Positions 33,390 to 42,523 of a stretch of DNA of 64,000 bases are shown in pieces. This stretch comes from Agromyces sp. NDB4Y10 (GTDB lineage: Bacteria > Actinomycetota > Actinomycetes > Actinomycetales > Microbacteriaceae): positions 62,001-126,000 of the forward strand of contig NZ_LQGY01000055.1 of NCBI RefSeq assembly GCF_001620055.1, read 5' to 3'. The notes under the pieces were generated by a model. The model saw only the letters and a program-made list of their open reading frames with translations, was not told where the DNA came from and made no database searches. Position 1 is the stretch's first letter. Each line of letters starts with the position of its first letter. The position numbers and the translations under genes are program-made.

Positions 33390-33662
33390 ATGTTCAAGAT
33401 TATCAGCGGGGCGCACCTCGCCGCCGTCGACGCGAGCGCGGCGTCCACGAGTGGGCCTGCCACGCCGTTCAAGCGCTCGGAGGTCGAGCAACTCGGGGCA
33501 CTCGCCGAGCGGATCCGCGAGACGACTCACGGCCTGTGGTGTGAGTCGGCCTCGCCCTCCACGCCAGCGACGGACTGCACTTCCCTCGCGTGCGCTTGGG
33601 TGGCGTGGGATATCGCCCGCGACGTCCATGACGAGCTGCGCAGCTCAGGGCTGAGCGCATGA
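33390..33662 (+). CDS. Small hypothetical protein
   Basis: 90 residues with AAGAGGAGG upstream of the ATG. Mixed helical sequence with three Cys (LWCESAS, DCTSLACAW) in the middle and an amphipathic C-terminal helix. No family recognised. The stop overlaps the ParB-like gene (ATGA), so it is the first gene of that transcript. Confidence 0.6.
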   Translation: MFKIISGAHLAAVDASAASTSGPATPFKRSEVEQLGALAERIRETTHGLWCESASPSTPATDCTSLACAWVAWDIARDVHDELRSSGLSA

Positions 33663-34651
33663 CCGCCATTCAGCCCGCCATGCCGCTGAACCGCACCGAT
33701 GAGGTGAATCCGGTGATCTGGGCCGATGTCGAGGCGATCGTGCTTCCGCACGATCGTTCGAGGAAGGAGCCGGACCCGACGGCCGTTGATCGCCTCGCTC
33801 GCTCGCTCGCGGATGTCGGGCTGCTCATGCCGATCGGCGTGACGCCGCGCAACGTCCTCATCTTTGGAAGCACTCGCCTGGCTGCCGCGAAGAAGCTCGG
33901 TTGGCAGCAGATCGAAGCTCGTGAGTTCGAATCGGCCGACGACCCTGAAGTGCGACGACTGATGGAGTGGGAAGAGAACGACGCCCGTCAGGATCTGTCC
34001 CTGGAGGAACAGCTCGCGTTCAAACGCGACGTGCTCGATCCGATTCTGACCACGCGAGCGAAGGCGGCGCAGCAAGCCGGCGCGGCGAGCACGAATCATC
34101 GGCGATGGGGCTCGCCCATCGGCGGTGGAAACTTGCCACCCGCGAAAGATCCAGTCACCTCTGCCGCGGCACTCGTCGCGCGCGCTGATGTCGCAACGGA
34201 GCGGCCTGCAGCGGGGACGCTGCAGGCATCTGGCAAGTCGCGGGACCTGATGAGCCACTACCTTGGCGTCTCCGGGCGGACGATGGAGAAGTTCGAGCGC
34301 CTCGCGGAGTGGTCGGAGGATCCGTCTCTTCCCGAGCCGATTCGTCAGGAAGCGAGTCGGGCTCGAGATCGAGCGAACACCCTGGGCAAGGTCGACGGCG
34401 AGTACAAGCGCGTGCGGGCACTCGTCGAACCCCCGATCGTTGCTGAGCCGTCCGCTGCGGTGATCGCCGAGACCCAGCTGACACGGGGGTTCAGCACCTT
34501 CGAGCGCTTGCTCGAAGATCACCCGCCTGCGGAGATTGCCGCACAGCTGTCGGAAGGCAGCTGGCGTGGCCTTGCCTCGGTCCTGCGGCGGGCGATGGAG
34601 TGGGGACGAGATGCTCAAGCCTCGCGAACCACTGCTGGGGAGGTGAGCTGA
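33659..34651 (+). CDS. ParB/sulfiredoxin-fold nuclease-like protein
   Basis: 330 residues. The N-terminal 105 residues match the ParB-N/Srx domain: VEAIVLPHDRSRKEPDPTAV, RLARSLADVGLLMPIGV, then LIFGSTRLAAAKKLGW, where GxxR corresponds to the CTP/phosphate-binding patch. A middle HTH-like region (YLGVSGRTMEKFERLAEW) could bind DNA. It may act in element partition, replication or transfer control. There is no ParA gene nearby. Confidence 0.75.
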   Translation: MTAIQPAMPLNRTDEVNPVIWADVEAIVLPHDRSRKEPDPTAVDRLARSLADVGLLMPIGVTPRNVLIFGSTRLAAAKKLGWQQIEAREFESADDPEVRRLMEWEENDARQDLSLEEQLAFKRDVLDPILTTRAKAAQQAGAASTNHRRWGSPIGGGNLPPAKDPVTSAAALVARADVATERPAAGTLQASGKSRDLMSHYLGVSGRTMEKFERLAEWSEDPSLPEPIRQEASRARDRANTLGKVDGEYKRVRALVEPPIVAEPSAAVIAETQLTRGFSTFERLLEDHPPAEIAAQLSEGSWRGLASVLRRAMEWGRDAQASRTTAGEVS

Positions 34652-34652
34652 G

Positions 34653-35435
34653 ATGCAGCGGTGGTCCGGGAACCGATTGAAGGCGGTCGTCATGGCCGCG
34701 ACCTCAGTCGGGCGTGACTTCTGGTCATCGGCCGATTGTGCCGAGCTGGTCGACCAAGTCGATCAGTATCTCTCCGGCCAGATCTCGCGCTCGGTTCGAG
34801 CGAAGCTTGGATACGCGATCGAGCGTGACGAGGTGACGAACACCGTCCTCGTCCGCCTTGCGGAAGCAAGCACCGGGCAAGCGCTCGCGTCAGGCATGCT
34901 CAGCTCGCGAGACCCGTGGGCATACCTGGCCAAGTGCGCCGGCATATGGGCGATCGGGCAGGCCGGCCACCGGGTCGGTGAGCTCGACGCACTGGTTCAT
35001 CTGCCGGGCGTTGCCACCTCCGCCGCAGATGCCGGCATCGATCCCGCGCATGGGCTGACGCCACTTCCGGTCGTCATCGAGAAGACGGCGAGGACCGTCG
35101 AGGCGTTCGTCGACGACGCGGCCGAGCGGTCGTATCGAGCCGCCGTCAGGTGGTTCGCCGAGAATCCCCCGACGCATCAGGGCCACGGACACGCTGAGGC
35201 GCGCCGCGCCCCTGAGTTCGCGCGGATGGGTTTCGCGCCGGATGAGGTCGCCGCGCTCGCTCGCGTCACATGGGGTGGCCGGCCGAACATGCACGTCACA
35301 AGCCTCTTTCGCGCCTTCCTCCTTGATGACGCCTTCGATCCGCATGCCTCCCGGCCACACCGCTTGGCCCTGATGAACATGCGCGCCGCTCTCGCCCGAG
35401 CAGGCGTCCAGGCGGATCAGGGCCGTGCGGCCTGA
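34653..35435 (+). CDS. Hypothetical protein of the element
   Basis: 260 residues, beginning 1 base after the ParB-like stop. Helical; contains a run EVTNTVLVRLAEASTGQ and a block DPWAYLAKCAGIWAIGQ reminiscent of sigma-factor-like helical bundles, but no clear motif is present. The C-terminal VTWGGRPNMHVTSLFRAFL and RLALMNMRAALARAG look like DNA-contacting helices. I do not recognise a family. Confidence 0.6.
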   Translation: MQRWSGNRLKAVVMAATSVGRDFWSSADCAELVDQVDQYLSGQISRSVRAKLGYAIERDEVTNTVLVRLAEASTGQALASGMLSSRDPWAYLAKCAGIWAIGQAGHRVGELDALVHLPGVATSAADAGIDPAHGLTPLPVVIEKTARTVEAFVDDAAERSYRAAVRWFAENPPTHQGHGHAEARRAPEFARMGFAPDEVAALARVTWGGRPNMHVTSLFRAFLLDDAFDPHASRPHRLALMNMRAALARAGVQADQGRAA

Positions 35436-35469
35436 TGCACGCAAAGTCTGAATCGAGAGGGATCACGAC

Positions 35470-36621
35470 ATGAGACGGGAAACCGAGTTCGTGCGCCCCG
35501 AACTCGCCTTCGAGCGCGACTTCCTCCAGGTGCGCAATTGGTGGGTGCGGGATAAGCGGATTGTCGGGAACGCCTCGTCGATCTTCTTCTATCTCCTCTC
35601 GCACCGGTCCGACTTCCGGGTGACCCAGTCGAAGGTGATGCGCGATCTCGGCCTCGGCAAGGATGCGTACCTCGCCGCGCGGCGGAAGCTGGAGGCAGCC
35701 GGCTACCTCGAGGTCGTGGTGCACCGGTATGCCCCAGGCGAGGTTGATGAGCTCGGCGCGCCGATCGGCGGTCAGAAATGGACGGAGCTCATCGTCTGCG
35801 ACCCAGAGGCGCCCGCCGAGCTGCTCCCCGTCGATCGTCATCAATCGACCGATACCGACGCTCCCGAGATGAAGGTTGGAGCCTCGGCGGATATTCCGCC
35901 AAGGGCCCGATCTGGCATGGGAGAGTCGCCCCCTCAGCCCTCGGCGGAAAAGCCGCGTTGGCCTTCGCCGGGCTTAGTACCGGCGGGCGCGGCCGGCGAA
36001 AGTCCACGTGATCAGTGTTCGAAGCCCTCGGCGGATGACCCGTCGCCGGATCATCCGCCGCTTAAACAAGACCAAGCCCAAGAACACTCTTCGTCGTCTC
36101 TCGCATTCACGACCATCGCCGGTCGTGAACATCGTGCGACGGCCGCGCCGAACGACGACGAATCTGTAGCCGAGTCCGACCCGGCGCTCGCGGAGCGGCT
36201 CGCTGCGCTTGACTCACGGCTCCGCCTCGGCGAACTTCTCGATCGCCTGGCCCAACATCATCCCGAGGTGGCAATCGGCGCCATCGACCTGTCCCGCGCG
36301 GCCGATGACATCCTTGGCGCCGCTCCCCGACGCGTCGGAAACCCCGTCGCGTACGTTGCCTCGTCTCTCGCCGCCGAGCCCTGGCGTTGGGTCCGCACCG
36401 AAGATTTCGATCGGGTTGGATCCGCGACAGCGAAGTCAGCATCGCAGCCGGAGCGGACACCGCGAAGGCCACCGACTGGCGCCGAATGCGCCGCAGCCGG
36501 GCATCGCTGGATCGGCGAGTTCGACGAGTCCTGCGCCTGGTGCGGGTCTGAACGACCGCACTGGCGGGATGACCGCGACGCGGCACTCGCGGTCACCGCA
36601 CCGTCACGATCGAGGGGATAA
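35470..36621 (+). CDS. Replication-initiator/replisome-organiser-like HTH protein
   Basis: 383 residues. The N-terminal domain (about 15-110) is a winged helix: NASSIFFYLLSHRSDFRVTQ, KVMRDLGLGKDAYLAARRKL, then a wing, as in phage and plasmid replication-organiser proteins. A long Pro/Ser-rich linker (about 125-230) follows, then a helical domain (about 235-310) and a C-terminal zinc-binding segment (CAAAGH...CAWCGSERPHW). It probably binds the element's origin or an operator; replication function is inferred. Confidence 0.6.
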   Translation: MRRETEFVRPELAFERDFLQVRNWWVRDKRIVGNASSIFFYLLSHRSDFRVTQSKVMRDLGLGKDAYLAARRKLEAAGYLEVVVHRYAPGEVDELGAPIGGQKWTELIVCDPEAPAELLPVDRHQSTDTDAPEMKVGASADIPPRARSGMGESPPQPSAEKPRWPSPGLVPAGAAGESPRDQCSKPSADDPSPDHPPLKQDQAQEHSSSSLAFTTIAGREHRATAAPNDDESVAESDPALAERLAALDSRLRLGELLDRLAQHHPEVAIGAIDLSRAADDILGAAPRRVGNPVAYVASSLAAEPWRWVRTEDFDRVGSATAKSASQPERTPRRPPTGAECAAAGHRWIGEFDESCAWCGSERPHWRDDRDAALAVTAPSRSRG

Positions 36622-36625
36622 CGCG

Positions 36626-37456
36626 ATGAGCGCGAAGAACGTGAAGCGTACGTGGGGCAGCGTGATGTCGCTCGTGCTGCCGCTCGTCGTTGTCGGCGCC
36701 TCCGCCATGGCGATTAGCTACGCGACACTCATTGATGTCGCGCGCGTCAACGGCATGCCCTTGCCGGAGCTGTTCCCGATCCTCATTGACGTTGGAACCG
36801 TCGCTTGCATGGTCGCCGCGGCGCAGTTCCGAACGCTCGGTATCAACGGTCGCTGGCTCGCGTACACGACGTTCTTCGCCCTGTCGGCGATCTCGGTGTT
36901 CGCGAACGCGACGCATGCGCTCGGCGCCGCTGACCTGACCTCGACCACGCTCGGTGTCGCGATCATGCTCGCAGCGACGCCGCCGGCCGCGCTCGTCGCG
37001 ATCACGCATCTCGTCATGAAGCTCGTCCCCGACATCAAGGAACGGGAACGGATCGCAACAGCGAGCGCGGCACGCGATGGCGCTCGTCATGACGCGGCCG
37101 GGCGAGCGTCGCGACGTGACGCGGGCGCCCGCGACAACGCGACGACAGCCCGACCGATAGCGCCAACCAGCACGACGCAGTCTGTCGCGGTTGCGACGAC
37201 TGCGACAGACGCGGATGACGCCGACATGCACGCATCAGCGAACGACTCGGTCGCGCGTCACAGGAAGCCTCTGACGCCGGCTCCCGCCCCGCAGACGTCG
37301 ACAGGGTCTTGGAGCGTCGACGCTCGAATTCGCGAGGCGCTTGAGCAGGGCGTGACGCCGTCAGGGCGCGAAGTCGCCGACTGGCTCGGCGGCAAGTCGA
37401 CTCGCACCGGACAGCGGTACCTCGCCGCCTACCTCGAGCGCGAGAACGCGGCCTGA
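36626..37456 (+). CDS. DUF2637/SpdB-like membrane protein
   Basis: 276 residues. Four TM helices occupy residues about 10-140 (MSLVLPLVVVGASAMAISYA, IDVGTVACMVAAAQF, FFALSAISVFANATHAL, VAIMLAATPPAALVAITHLV). This is the DUF2637 pattern, found in Streptomyces plasmid spread (Spd) proteins. An Ala/Thr/Asp-rich linker leads to a C-terminal HTH (VTPSGREVADWLGGKSTRTG). It is likely involved in intramycelial or intercellular spread, or in regulating transfer. Confidence 0.75.
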   Translation: MSAKNVKRTWGSVMSLVLPLVVVGASAMAISYATLIDVARVNGMPLPELFPILIDVGTVACMVAAAQFRTLGINGRWLAYTTFFALSAISVFANATHALGAADLTSTTLGVAIMLAATPPAALVAITHLVMKLVPDIKERERIATASAARDGARHDAAGRASRRDAGARDNATTARPIAPTSTTQSVAVATTATDADDADMHASANDSVARHRKPLTPAPAPQTSTGSWSVDARIREALEQGVTPSGREVADWLGGKSTRTGQRYLAAYLERENAA

Positions 37457-37517
37457 GCGGCGCCCCGCCACCCTTGCCGCTTGCTGCCTACTGCGCGAGC
37501 GGCGGGATCGGTGAGGC

Positions 37518-38012
37518 GTGTACGACGACGAACTTGGGCCAGGCGACCACAGCACGAGTGAGCCCGACCCTGTCGCGCCTCTCACCCAGGGCGGCGGGCT
37601 GAATCCACCGATCGATTGGTGGAGGCTCAGCGAGTCAGAGCGGCGCGCCCAGCTGAACCGCGCGTGGTCGTTCACCCAGCGATTGGTGCGGTCCTACCGG
37701 CTCCCTGGCGAGATCGTGCCGCCGTGTTGGTTCCGGCACGACGAAATGGTCCAGGAGCTCCTCGCGCTCATGCAGTTCCGCAATGAGCAGCAGTTCATCG
37801 AGCAGCAATCCCCCGGGGCGGCGCTCGACTTCCACTATCAGCTCGGTCTGTGGATCACGAGGATGCGCGGCTGGGTACTCGAGGCCGGATGCAAGCCGAA
37901 TGAGCACCTCGAGAAGGCTCACCCGATGTGGGTCGTGCCGGACAGTTCGGCCGCGGTTGCGGTTGAGCGTGATTTCGACGAGCTGCTCCGGCGAATGGCG
38001 AATCAGGAGTAG
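37518..38012 (+). CDS. DUF4913-like hypothetical protein
   Basis: 164 residues from a GTG. The central region (EIVPPCWFRHDEMVQELLALM, then DFHYQLGLWITRMRGW) resembles DUF4913 proteins common in actinobacterial conjugative elements. There is no TM or enzymatic motif. It lies just upstream of the TcpC-like gene, so a transfer role is inferred from position. Confidence 0.55.
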   Translation: MYDDELGPGDHSTSEPDPVAPLTQGGGLNPPIDWWRLSESERRAQLNRAWSFTQRLVRSYRLPGEIVPPCWFRHDEMVQELLALMQFRNEQQFIEQQSPGAALDFHYQLGLWITRMRGWVLEAGCKPNEHLEKAHPMWVVPDSSAAVAVERDFDELLRRMANQE

Positions 38013-38017
38013 AGAAC

Positions 38018-38935
38018 ATGGGTAAGGTCTGGGCATCACTCATCGGGACTCTTCGGGAGCTGTGGTCGACTGGGCGTGGCCGGTTCGTCGTGATCGCGAC
38101 TGGTGCGCTCACGCTCATGGTGATCGGGGCGATCGTCGCGATGAATGTCGCGATCGCGCCTGCAGCGACGCCGCCGGCTCCGGCAACTCAGTCCGGGCCA
38201 TCCGAAGACCTCTTCCCCGGTGCATCGGCGGAGACGCCGGAATCGGGCGGGGCCCCGGTCATCATGGACAACGGACAGGTCGATATCGGCGGCCCCGGTA
38301 TCCCTGCGAACGTCGACGGCTGGATCGAGCCGGATGCCCCCGAGGCCAAGCCGGGCGCGGAGACCGGACTCGCGTCGTGGCCATCGGAGATTCCGCTCGA
38401 CGAGCTCACGATTCCGAGCTACACCGAGGTGACCATTGCTGAATGCGCTGCACCGCAGATTCCCGAAGCACGCGCGATGGCGAACGACATCGTCGCCTAC
38501 CTGTTCACCTGGGACAGCCGTGTGGCGAGCTTCGACAAATGGGCAGCGCCCGTCGACAGGGAATGGAATCGGCTGTTCGGCTACTACGGCGGCGAAGGGA
38601 TGAATGGCAAAGGCGACACCGGTCGGCTTGAGGACCGATTCACGTCGATCGGCGCCAGTGAACTCGCATGGACGGGTTGGGCGCGGAACGGGGTCCGAAG
38701 CGAGGTTCGTGTGAATCAAGTGGTGACCACCGCTCCGAACCGCTCGCTGGTGCAACTCGACTACACGGTGACCATCACCCGGGCCGGCGACGGCCTCGCC
38801 CCCGAGTCCGCGGTGGAGAACGTCACGATTGTCCTCACGGCGCCGTGCGCCCATGACAACTGGCCGAGCCCTGCGTCGCGATGGGACATGACCGGTCTGC
38901 AGTTGTTCGACTTCCGCGGGTGGGGCTCGGAGTAA
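38018..38935 (+). CDS. VirB8/TcpC-like conjugation membrane protein
   Basis: 305 residues. One TM helix (about 24-47, VVIATGALTLMVIGAIVAMN), a Pro/Gly-rich external linker (about 50-125), and a C-terminal domain (about 130-305) with alternating strands like the NTF2-fold of VirB8/TcpC. Its size, topology and place ahead of the peptidase and VirB6-like genes support a structural role in the transfer channel. Direct family recognition is weak. Confidence 0.6.
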   Translation: MGKVWASLIGTLRELWSTGRGRFVVIATGALTLMVIGAIVAMNVAIAPAATPPAPATQSGPSEDLFPGASAETPESGGAPVIMDNGQVDIGGPGIPANVDGWIEPDAPEAKPGAETGLASWPSEIPLDELTIPSYTEVTIAECAAPQIPEARAMANDIVAYLFTWDSRVASFDKWAAPVDREWNRLFGYYGGEGMNGKGDTGRLEDRFTSIGASELAWTGWARNGVRSEVRVNQVVTTAPNRSLVQLDYTVTITRAGDGLAPESAVENVTIVLTAPCAHDNWPSPASRWDMTGLQLFDFRGWGSE

Positions 38936-38938
38936 CTC

Positions 38939-40042
38939 GTGAAGCACCCATTGCGGGTCGCCGGTGCTCTGCTCGCCCTGGTGGCGCTTGCCGTAGTCGG
39001 CCCGATCGCGCTCGTGATCATCCTTCTGGCGAGCGGAGCGCAGGCCGCCTCCTGCGCGCCACCGCGCCCCGTCGATACCGCGGTTGCGCACCTGGATGTT
39101 GAGCAGACCCAGAACGTGGGGATCCTCATCGGTGCGGCGAAGGCACTCTTCCCAGACGAAGCGACCGCGCAGCGAGCGGCGATCGTGGCGATCGCCACAG
39201 CCCTGCAGGAGTCGGGACTGCGAAATATCGAGTATGGAGATCGCGACTCGCTCGGTCTCTTCCAGCAACGTCCGTCGATGGGCTGGGGAACCCTCGAGCA
39301 GATCATGGACCCGCCGTATGCGGCTGGCCGGTTCTACATGGCACTCGATCAGGTGCCGGGATGGCAGCAGCTGCCGGTCTCCGTGGCGGCGCAGCGCGTA
39401 CAGAAATCCGGCTTCCCCGACGCATATGCGAAGTGGGAAGACACCGCGTCAGGCGCGGTCGACGCATTGTGGTCGCAGCAAGGCCCCATCTCGATCCCCC
39501 CAGAGGTCGGTTGGGCTGGCGTGGCCGGCTCAGAGGCGGAGCACTCCATGGGCACTGGCGGATGCATTGCATCGGGCGAGCTCGTGCTGCCGCTGCCGGC
39601 TGGGTACTCGCTCACCGACGGCTACGGATGGCGCAACCTCGGGATGGGAACGAACCCGTTCCATCGGGGCGTCGATCTCGCAGCCGAATGCGGTACGCCG
39701 GTCTACGCGATGATGAGTGGCCGCGTCCTATCCGCGGGCACCCTCACGATGCTGATCGAGACGCCTGGCGTTGGGCAGATCGGCTACTTGCATACGGCCC
39801 CCGCCGATCATCTCGTGCGCGTCGGCGACGAAGTTGCGGCTGGTCAGCAGATCTCCGCGGTCGGCAATCAGCCGCCGTCGACTGGTTGTCACCTCGACGT
39901 GCGCGTGAATCCGGCCGATGCAACCGACCCGCGAGTGGTCGCGCTTCTAGCCGACCCCGGCGCTGGCGGCTGGGTGAACCCCGAGGAGTTCACACGGGCG
40001 TTCGGGGTCGATCTCTGCGGCCCCGAGGTCTGCAGTCGCTAG
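38939..40042 (+). CDS. M23 peptidase with lytic-transglycosylase-like N-terminal domain
   Basis: 367 residues from a GTG. An N-terminal TM/signal (LLALVALAVVGPIALVIILL), then a domain with AIVAIATALQESGLRNIEYG and DSLGLFQQRPSMGWG, typical of the lysozyme-like partner domain. The C-terminal M23 domain has GWRNLGMGTNPFHRGVDLAA and CHLDVRVNP, matching HxnxxD and HxH-like zinc ligands (the latter reads HLD). It would cut peptidoglycan locally to let the transfer apparatus pass the wall, as VirB1-like proteins do. Confidence 0.85.
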   Translation: MKHPLRVAGALLALVALAVVGPIALVIILLASGAQAASCAPPRPVDTAVAHLDVEQTQNVGILIGAAKALFPDEATAQRAAIVAIATALQESGLRNIEYGDRDSLGLFQQRPSMGWGTLEQIMDPPYAAGRFYMALDQVPGWQQLPVSVAAQRVQKSGFPDAYAKWEDTASGAVDALWSQQGPISIPPEVGWAGVAGSEAEHSMGTGGCIASGELVLPLPAGYSLTDGYGWRNLGMGTNPFHRGVDLAAECGTPVYAMMSGRVLSAGTLTMLIETPGVGQIGYLHTAPADHLVRVGDEVAAGQQISAVGNQPPSTGCHLDVRVNPADATDPRVVALLADPGAGGWVNPEEFTRAFGVDLCGPEVCSR

Positions 40043-40109
40043 GGCTGATCAGCGGTCAAGCCTGAATGGCGTGATCACTACTTTCGCATCGTCTGCAAGG
40101 ATCATCGGC

Positions 40110-40718
40110 ATGGCGGAATGGCTCACCCTCGCTAGCACGCTCGTACTCGTGATTGTCACAGGGTGGTACGCGTGGTTGACCAAATCCCTAGCGAGCTCCG
40201 CCAAGACTTCGGCCGATAGCGCTCGCGACGCGGCCGAGCATGCTGCCAAGTCAGTCGCCGTGGCAGAGGCTTCGGTTGACGTTCGGTTTGAGTGCGTGCC
40301 GTCCTCGGGTCCTCTGCCAGACCACAAAAGCATCGGTGTGTTTCTCTGGTGCCGGGGGGCCACTGTGTACGTGCATGGCGTATCCATGCATGAACTCACG
40401 CGCCGCCTCGAATCCTCGGCCAACGAGATTCGTTCAGAGATCGTATTCTGGACACGAGATGGCGAGCACGCAGTCTCCACGGATAGCAAGGCTCAACTCC
40501 CCGCCCTGGTCCATGCCGGCGAGAAACTGGACTTCATTACTCGAGCGGATGACTTCTCACCGGGGTTTCGACTTGGGCCCGAGGATCGTATCGACTCGAT
40601 TGTGATTCAGGTGCAATACAGCTTCGATGGCGTGGGTCCAGTGCGTCAGCGTGAGGTGTCGTGGCGGATGCCTCGCAAGAACCGCTCGTTGCACCCGCTC
40701 GAGGACAGCATGCCCTGA
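40110..40718 (+). CDS. Single-TM protein of unknown function
   Basis: 202 residues. AAGGAT precedes the ATG; an upstream GTG (40071) would add 13 residues. One N-terminal TM (LTLASTLVLVIVTGWYAWLT), a short coiled-coil (SLASSAKTSADSARDAAEHA), then a beta-rich C-terminal domain. Base composition is less GC-rich than its neighbours. It interrupts the transfer genes and may be cargo; function unknown. Confidence 0.6.
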   Translation: MAEWLTLASTLVLVIVTGWYAWLTKSLASSAKTSADSARDAAEHAAKSVAVAEASVDVRFECVPSSGPLPDHKSIGVFLWCRGATVYVHGVSMHELTRRLESSANEIRSEIVFWTRDGEHAVSTDSKAQLPALVHAGEKLDFITRADDFSPGFRLGPEDRIDSIVIQVQYSFDGVGPVRQREVSWRMPRKNRSLHPLEDSMP

Positions 40719-40979
40719 TCGTCATCTCGTACTCGCGCCCGATGTCCGGCGACCAGCAGCTCGCTCTGCACCTGCTTTCAGCGTTGGCGAGTCCAGGTGT
40801 TCGCGGACAGGCCGCGTCCATGCCGAGCTGAGGGGCCACCTGAACCCCTCGGGTGTACTGGAGGTCGTGGCCAGGGCGCCGTTCGAGCGCGTTGTGATCC
40901 ACCGCGCCGCCTGCCGGATGCGCGCCGGGGCGAATCAGAGTGCCGAGCCGATGAGCGGCTCGGAAGGGACACAACTCAC

Positions 40980-41282
40980 ATGGACGCAAGGACCCTCACG
41001 ATCGCGGGCGAGATCGACCCCGGGGTGACGCCCTCGAGCTCGTGGCCGATCTTCAGCTGGATCGGGCAGCAAGTCGGCAACTTCCAGACGCTGGGGGTCG
41101 TCGCGATGGTCGCGCTGCTCATCGCCGGCATCTTCACCTGGGTGGCCGGGTCGGGAAGCGACAACTCGAGGCAGCAGACCGCGGGCAAGTGGATGGTGTT
41201 CCTCTCGATCATCGGCGCCGTCGTCATCGGCGCAGCACCGGCGATCATCAAGTGGGCGTCCGGCCAGAACCCGATCGGCTGA
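40980..41282 (+). CDS. Small two-TM conjugation protein (VirB2/pilin-like position)
   Basis: 100 residues with two TM helices (LGVVAMVALLIAGIFTWVAG and WMVFLSIIGAVVIGAAPAII) joined by a short charged loop. Size, topology and place directly upstream of the VirB6-like gene resemble the small VirB2/TrbC-like subunits of Gram-positive type IV systems. Start is the ATG at 40980, 14 nt after the Shine-Dalgarno-like GGAAGGGA. The 261 bases upstream show no gene. Confidence 0.62.
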   Translation: MDARTLTIAGEIDPGVTPSSSWPIFSWIGQQVGNFQTLGVVAMVALLIAGIFTWVAGSGSDNSRQQTAGKWMVFLSIIGAVVIGAAPAIIKWASGQNPIG

Positions 41283-41296
41283 CCAGGAGGCGCGAC

Positions 41297-42502
41297 ATGG
41301 GCTGGCTCGGTGACTGGTTCAGTGACGGGTTTCTCGATCTGCTCCGGTCTGGGATTCTCGGACTTGCGGCATTCGTGGGCGACATCCTCAACGGCATCTT
41401 TACCATCGACTCGCGCACGACGGACGGCCGACCGACCGACGCTGACCTGGACGCGGCGACGAGCGTCGGTAGTGTCGTGCTCTACCTCGCGGTGCCGCTG
41501 ACGATCGCCGCGATGATCTGGCAGATCATGCGCTCGGCCGCCCAGGGGCGAGTCCAAGGCGTGCTGCGCGCCCTCGTCGGCGGCGTGGCAATGGTCGCAG
41601 GAACCCGGGTGGTCTTCTGGTACGGCCCCGAGCTGGTGCGTGGCTTCGATGAAACGACGATCGCACTCCTCGACGCGTTCGAGTCCGGCCCCGGTGGCCT
41701 CGGCACGACCCTCATGGAAGGTGTCGGTCTACGCAAGGTCGGTGACGAGTGGCAGTCGACCGACGGAGGCGAGTACGAGCCTCCGGTATGGATGGTGTTC
41801 AGCGCGGCTGGCGGCAACCCCTTGGGCATCCCGCTCATCCTTTGGCTTCTGATGGCCGGCGCTGCCCTCGCGCTCATGATGATGCTCGCCTTCCGCAGGT
41901 GGGCCATCGTCGCGATGATCGCGCTCGCTCCGCTTGCGCTCATGTTCCTGCCTGCGGAGAAGGCTTCGAGGAACATGATCGGCCTCTGGATGAAGATCTT
42001 CATCTCGCTCGTGGCAGCGAAGCCGCTCGCGGCGATCATCCTGTCGCTCTCGGCGAAGATGGTGTCCGTCTCGGCCGGCATGAACTTGGTGATGTTCATC
42101 GCGGCGTTCGTCGGACTACTCGTCGCTGCCTTCGCGCCGATGATCGCGATGAAGTTCTTCGGCTTCCTCGGCACTGAGGTCGCCGATGCCTACGCACGGG
42201 CGGCAGGCGAGGGCAACCTCAAGAACGGCGCACAGAGGACCGGCCGGGCCGCGACATCCGTGATCGCAATGGGACGTGGCGGTAGTGGCGGTGGCAGTGC
42301 TGGCCGGAGTGCTCCGAAGCCGGTGCCGAATCGCTCGGGCAGTTCCGGTTCGCGCGGTAATCGACCTGGGCCCGTGCCGAACCGTCCGAACGCCGCGCCG
42401 TCCGCGAGCTCGGCGCCGCGGCCGAACCTGGGCCCGCCGTCGCGACCGGCGCCCGGGCCCTCGAGGCCGAGCCATCAACCGAGACCGGTGCCCAAGCAGT
42501 AG
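41297..42502 (+). CDS. VirB6/TrbL-like polytopic conjugation protein
   Basis: 401 residues, with AGGAGG before the ATG. About seven TM helices lie between residues 15 and 300; the strongly hydrophobic block LILWLLMAGAALALMMMLAF and the following KIFISLVAAKPLAAIILSL are typical of the TrbL/VirB6 inner-membrane pore. The last 80 residues are a Gly/Pro/Ser-rich basic tail. It is probably the membrane channel core of the transfer system. Confidence 0.75.
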   Translation: MGWLGDWFSDGFLDLLRSGILGLAAFVGDILNGIFTIDSRTTDGRPTDADLDAATSVGSVVLYLAVPLTIAAMIWQIMRSAAQGRVQGVLRALVGGVAMVAGTRVVFWYGPELVRGFDETTIALLDAFESGPGGLGTTLMEGVGLRKVGDEWQSTDGGEYEPPVWMVFSAAGGNPLGIPLILWLLMAGAALALMMMLAFRRWAIVAMIALAPLALMFLPAEKASRNMIGLWMKIFISLVAAKPLAAIILSLSAKMVSVSAGMNLVMFIAAFVGLLVAAFAPMIAMKFFGFLGTEVADAYARAAGEGNLKNGAQRTGRAATSVIAMGRGGSGGGSAGRSAPKPVPNRSGSSGSRGNRPGPVPNRPNAAPSASSAPRPNLGPPSRPAPGPSRPSHQPRPVPKQ

Positions 42503-42523
42503 TCCCAAGAAACGAGGCTGACC

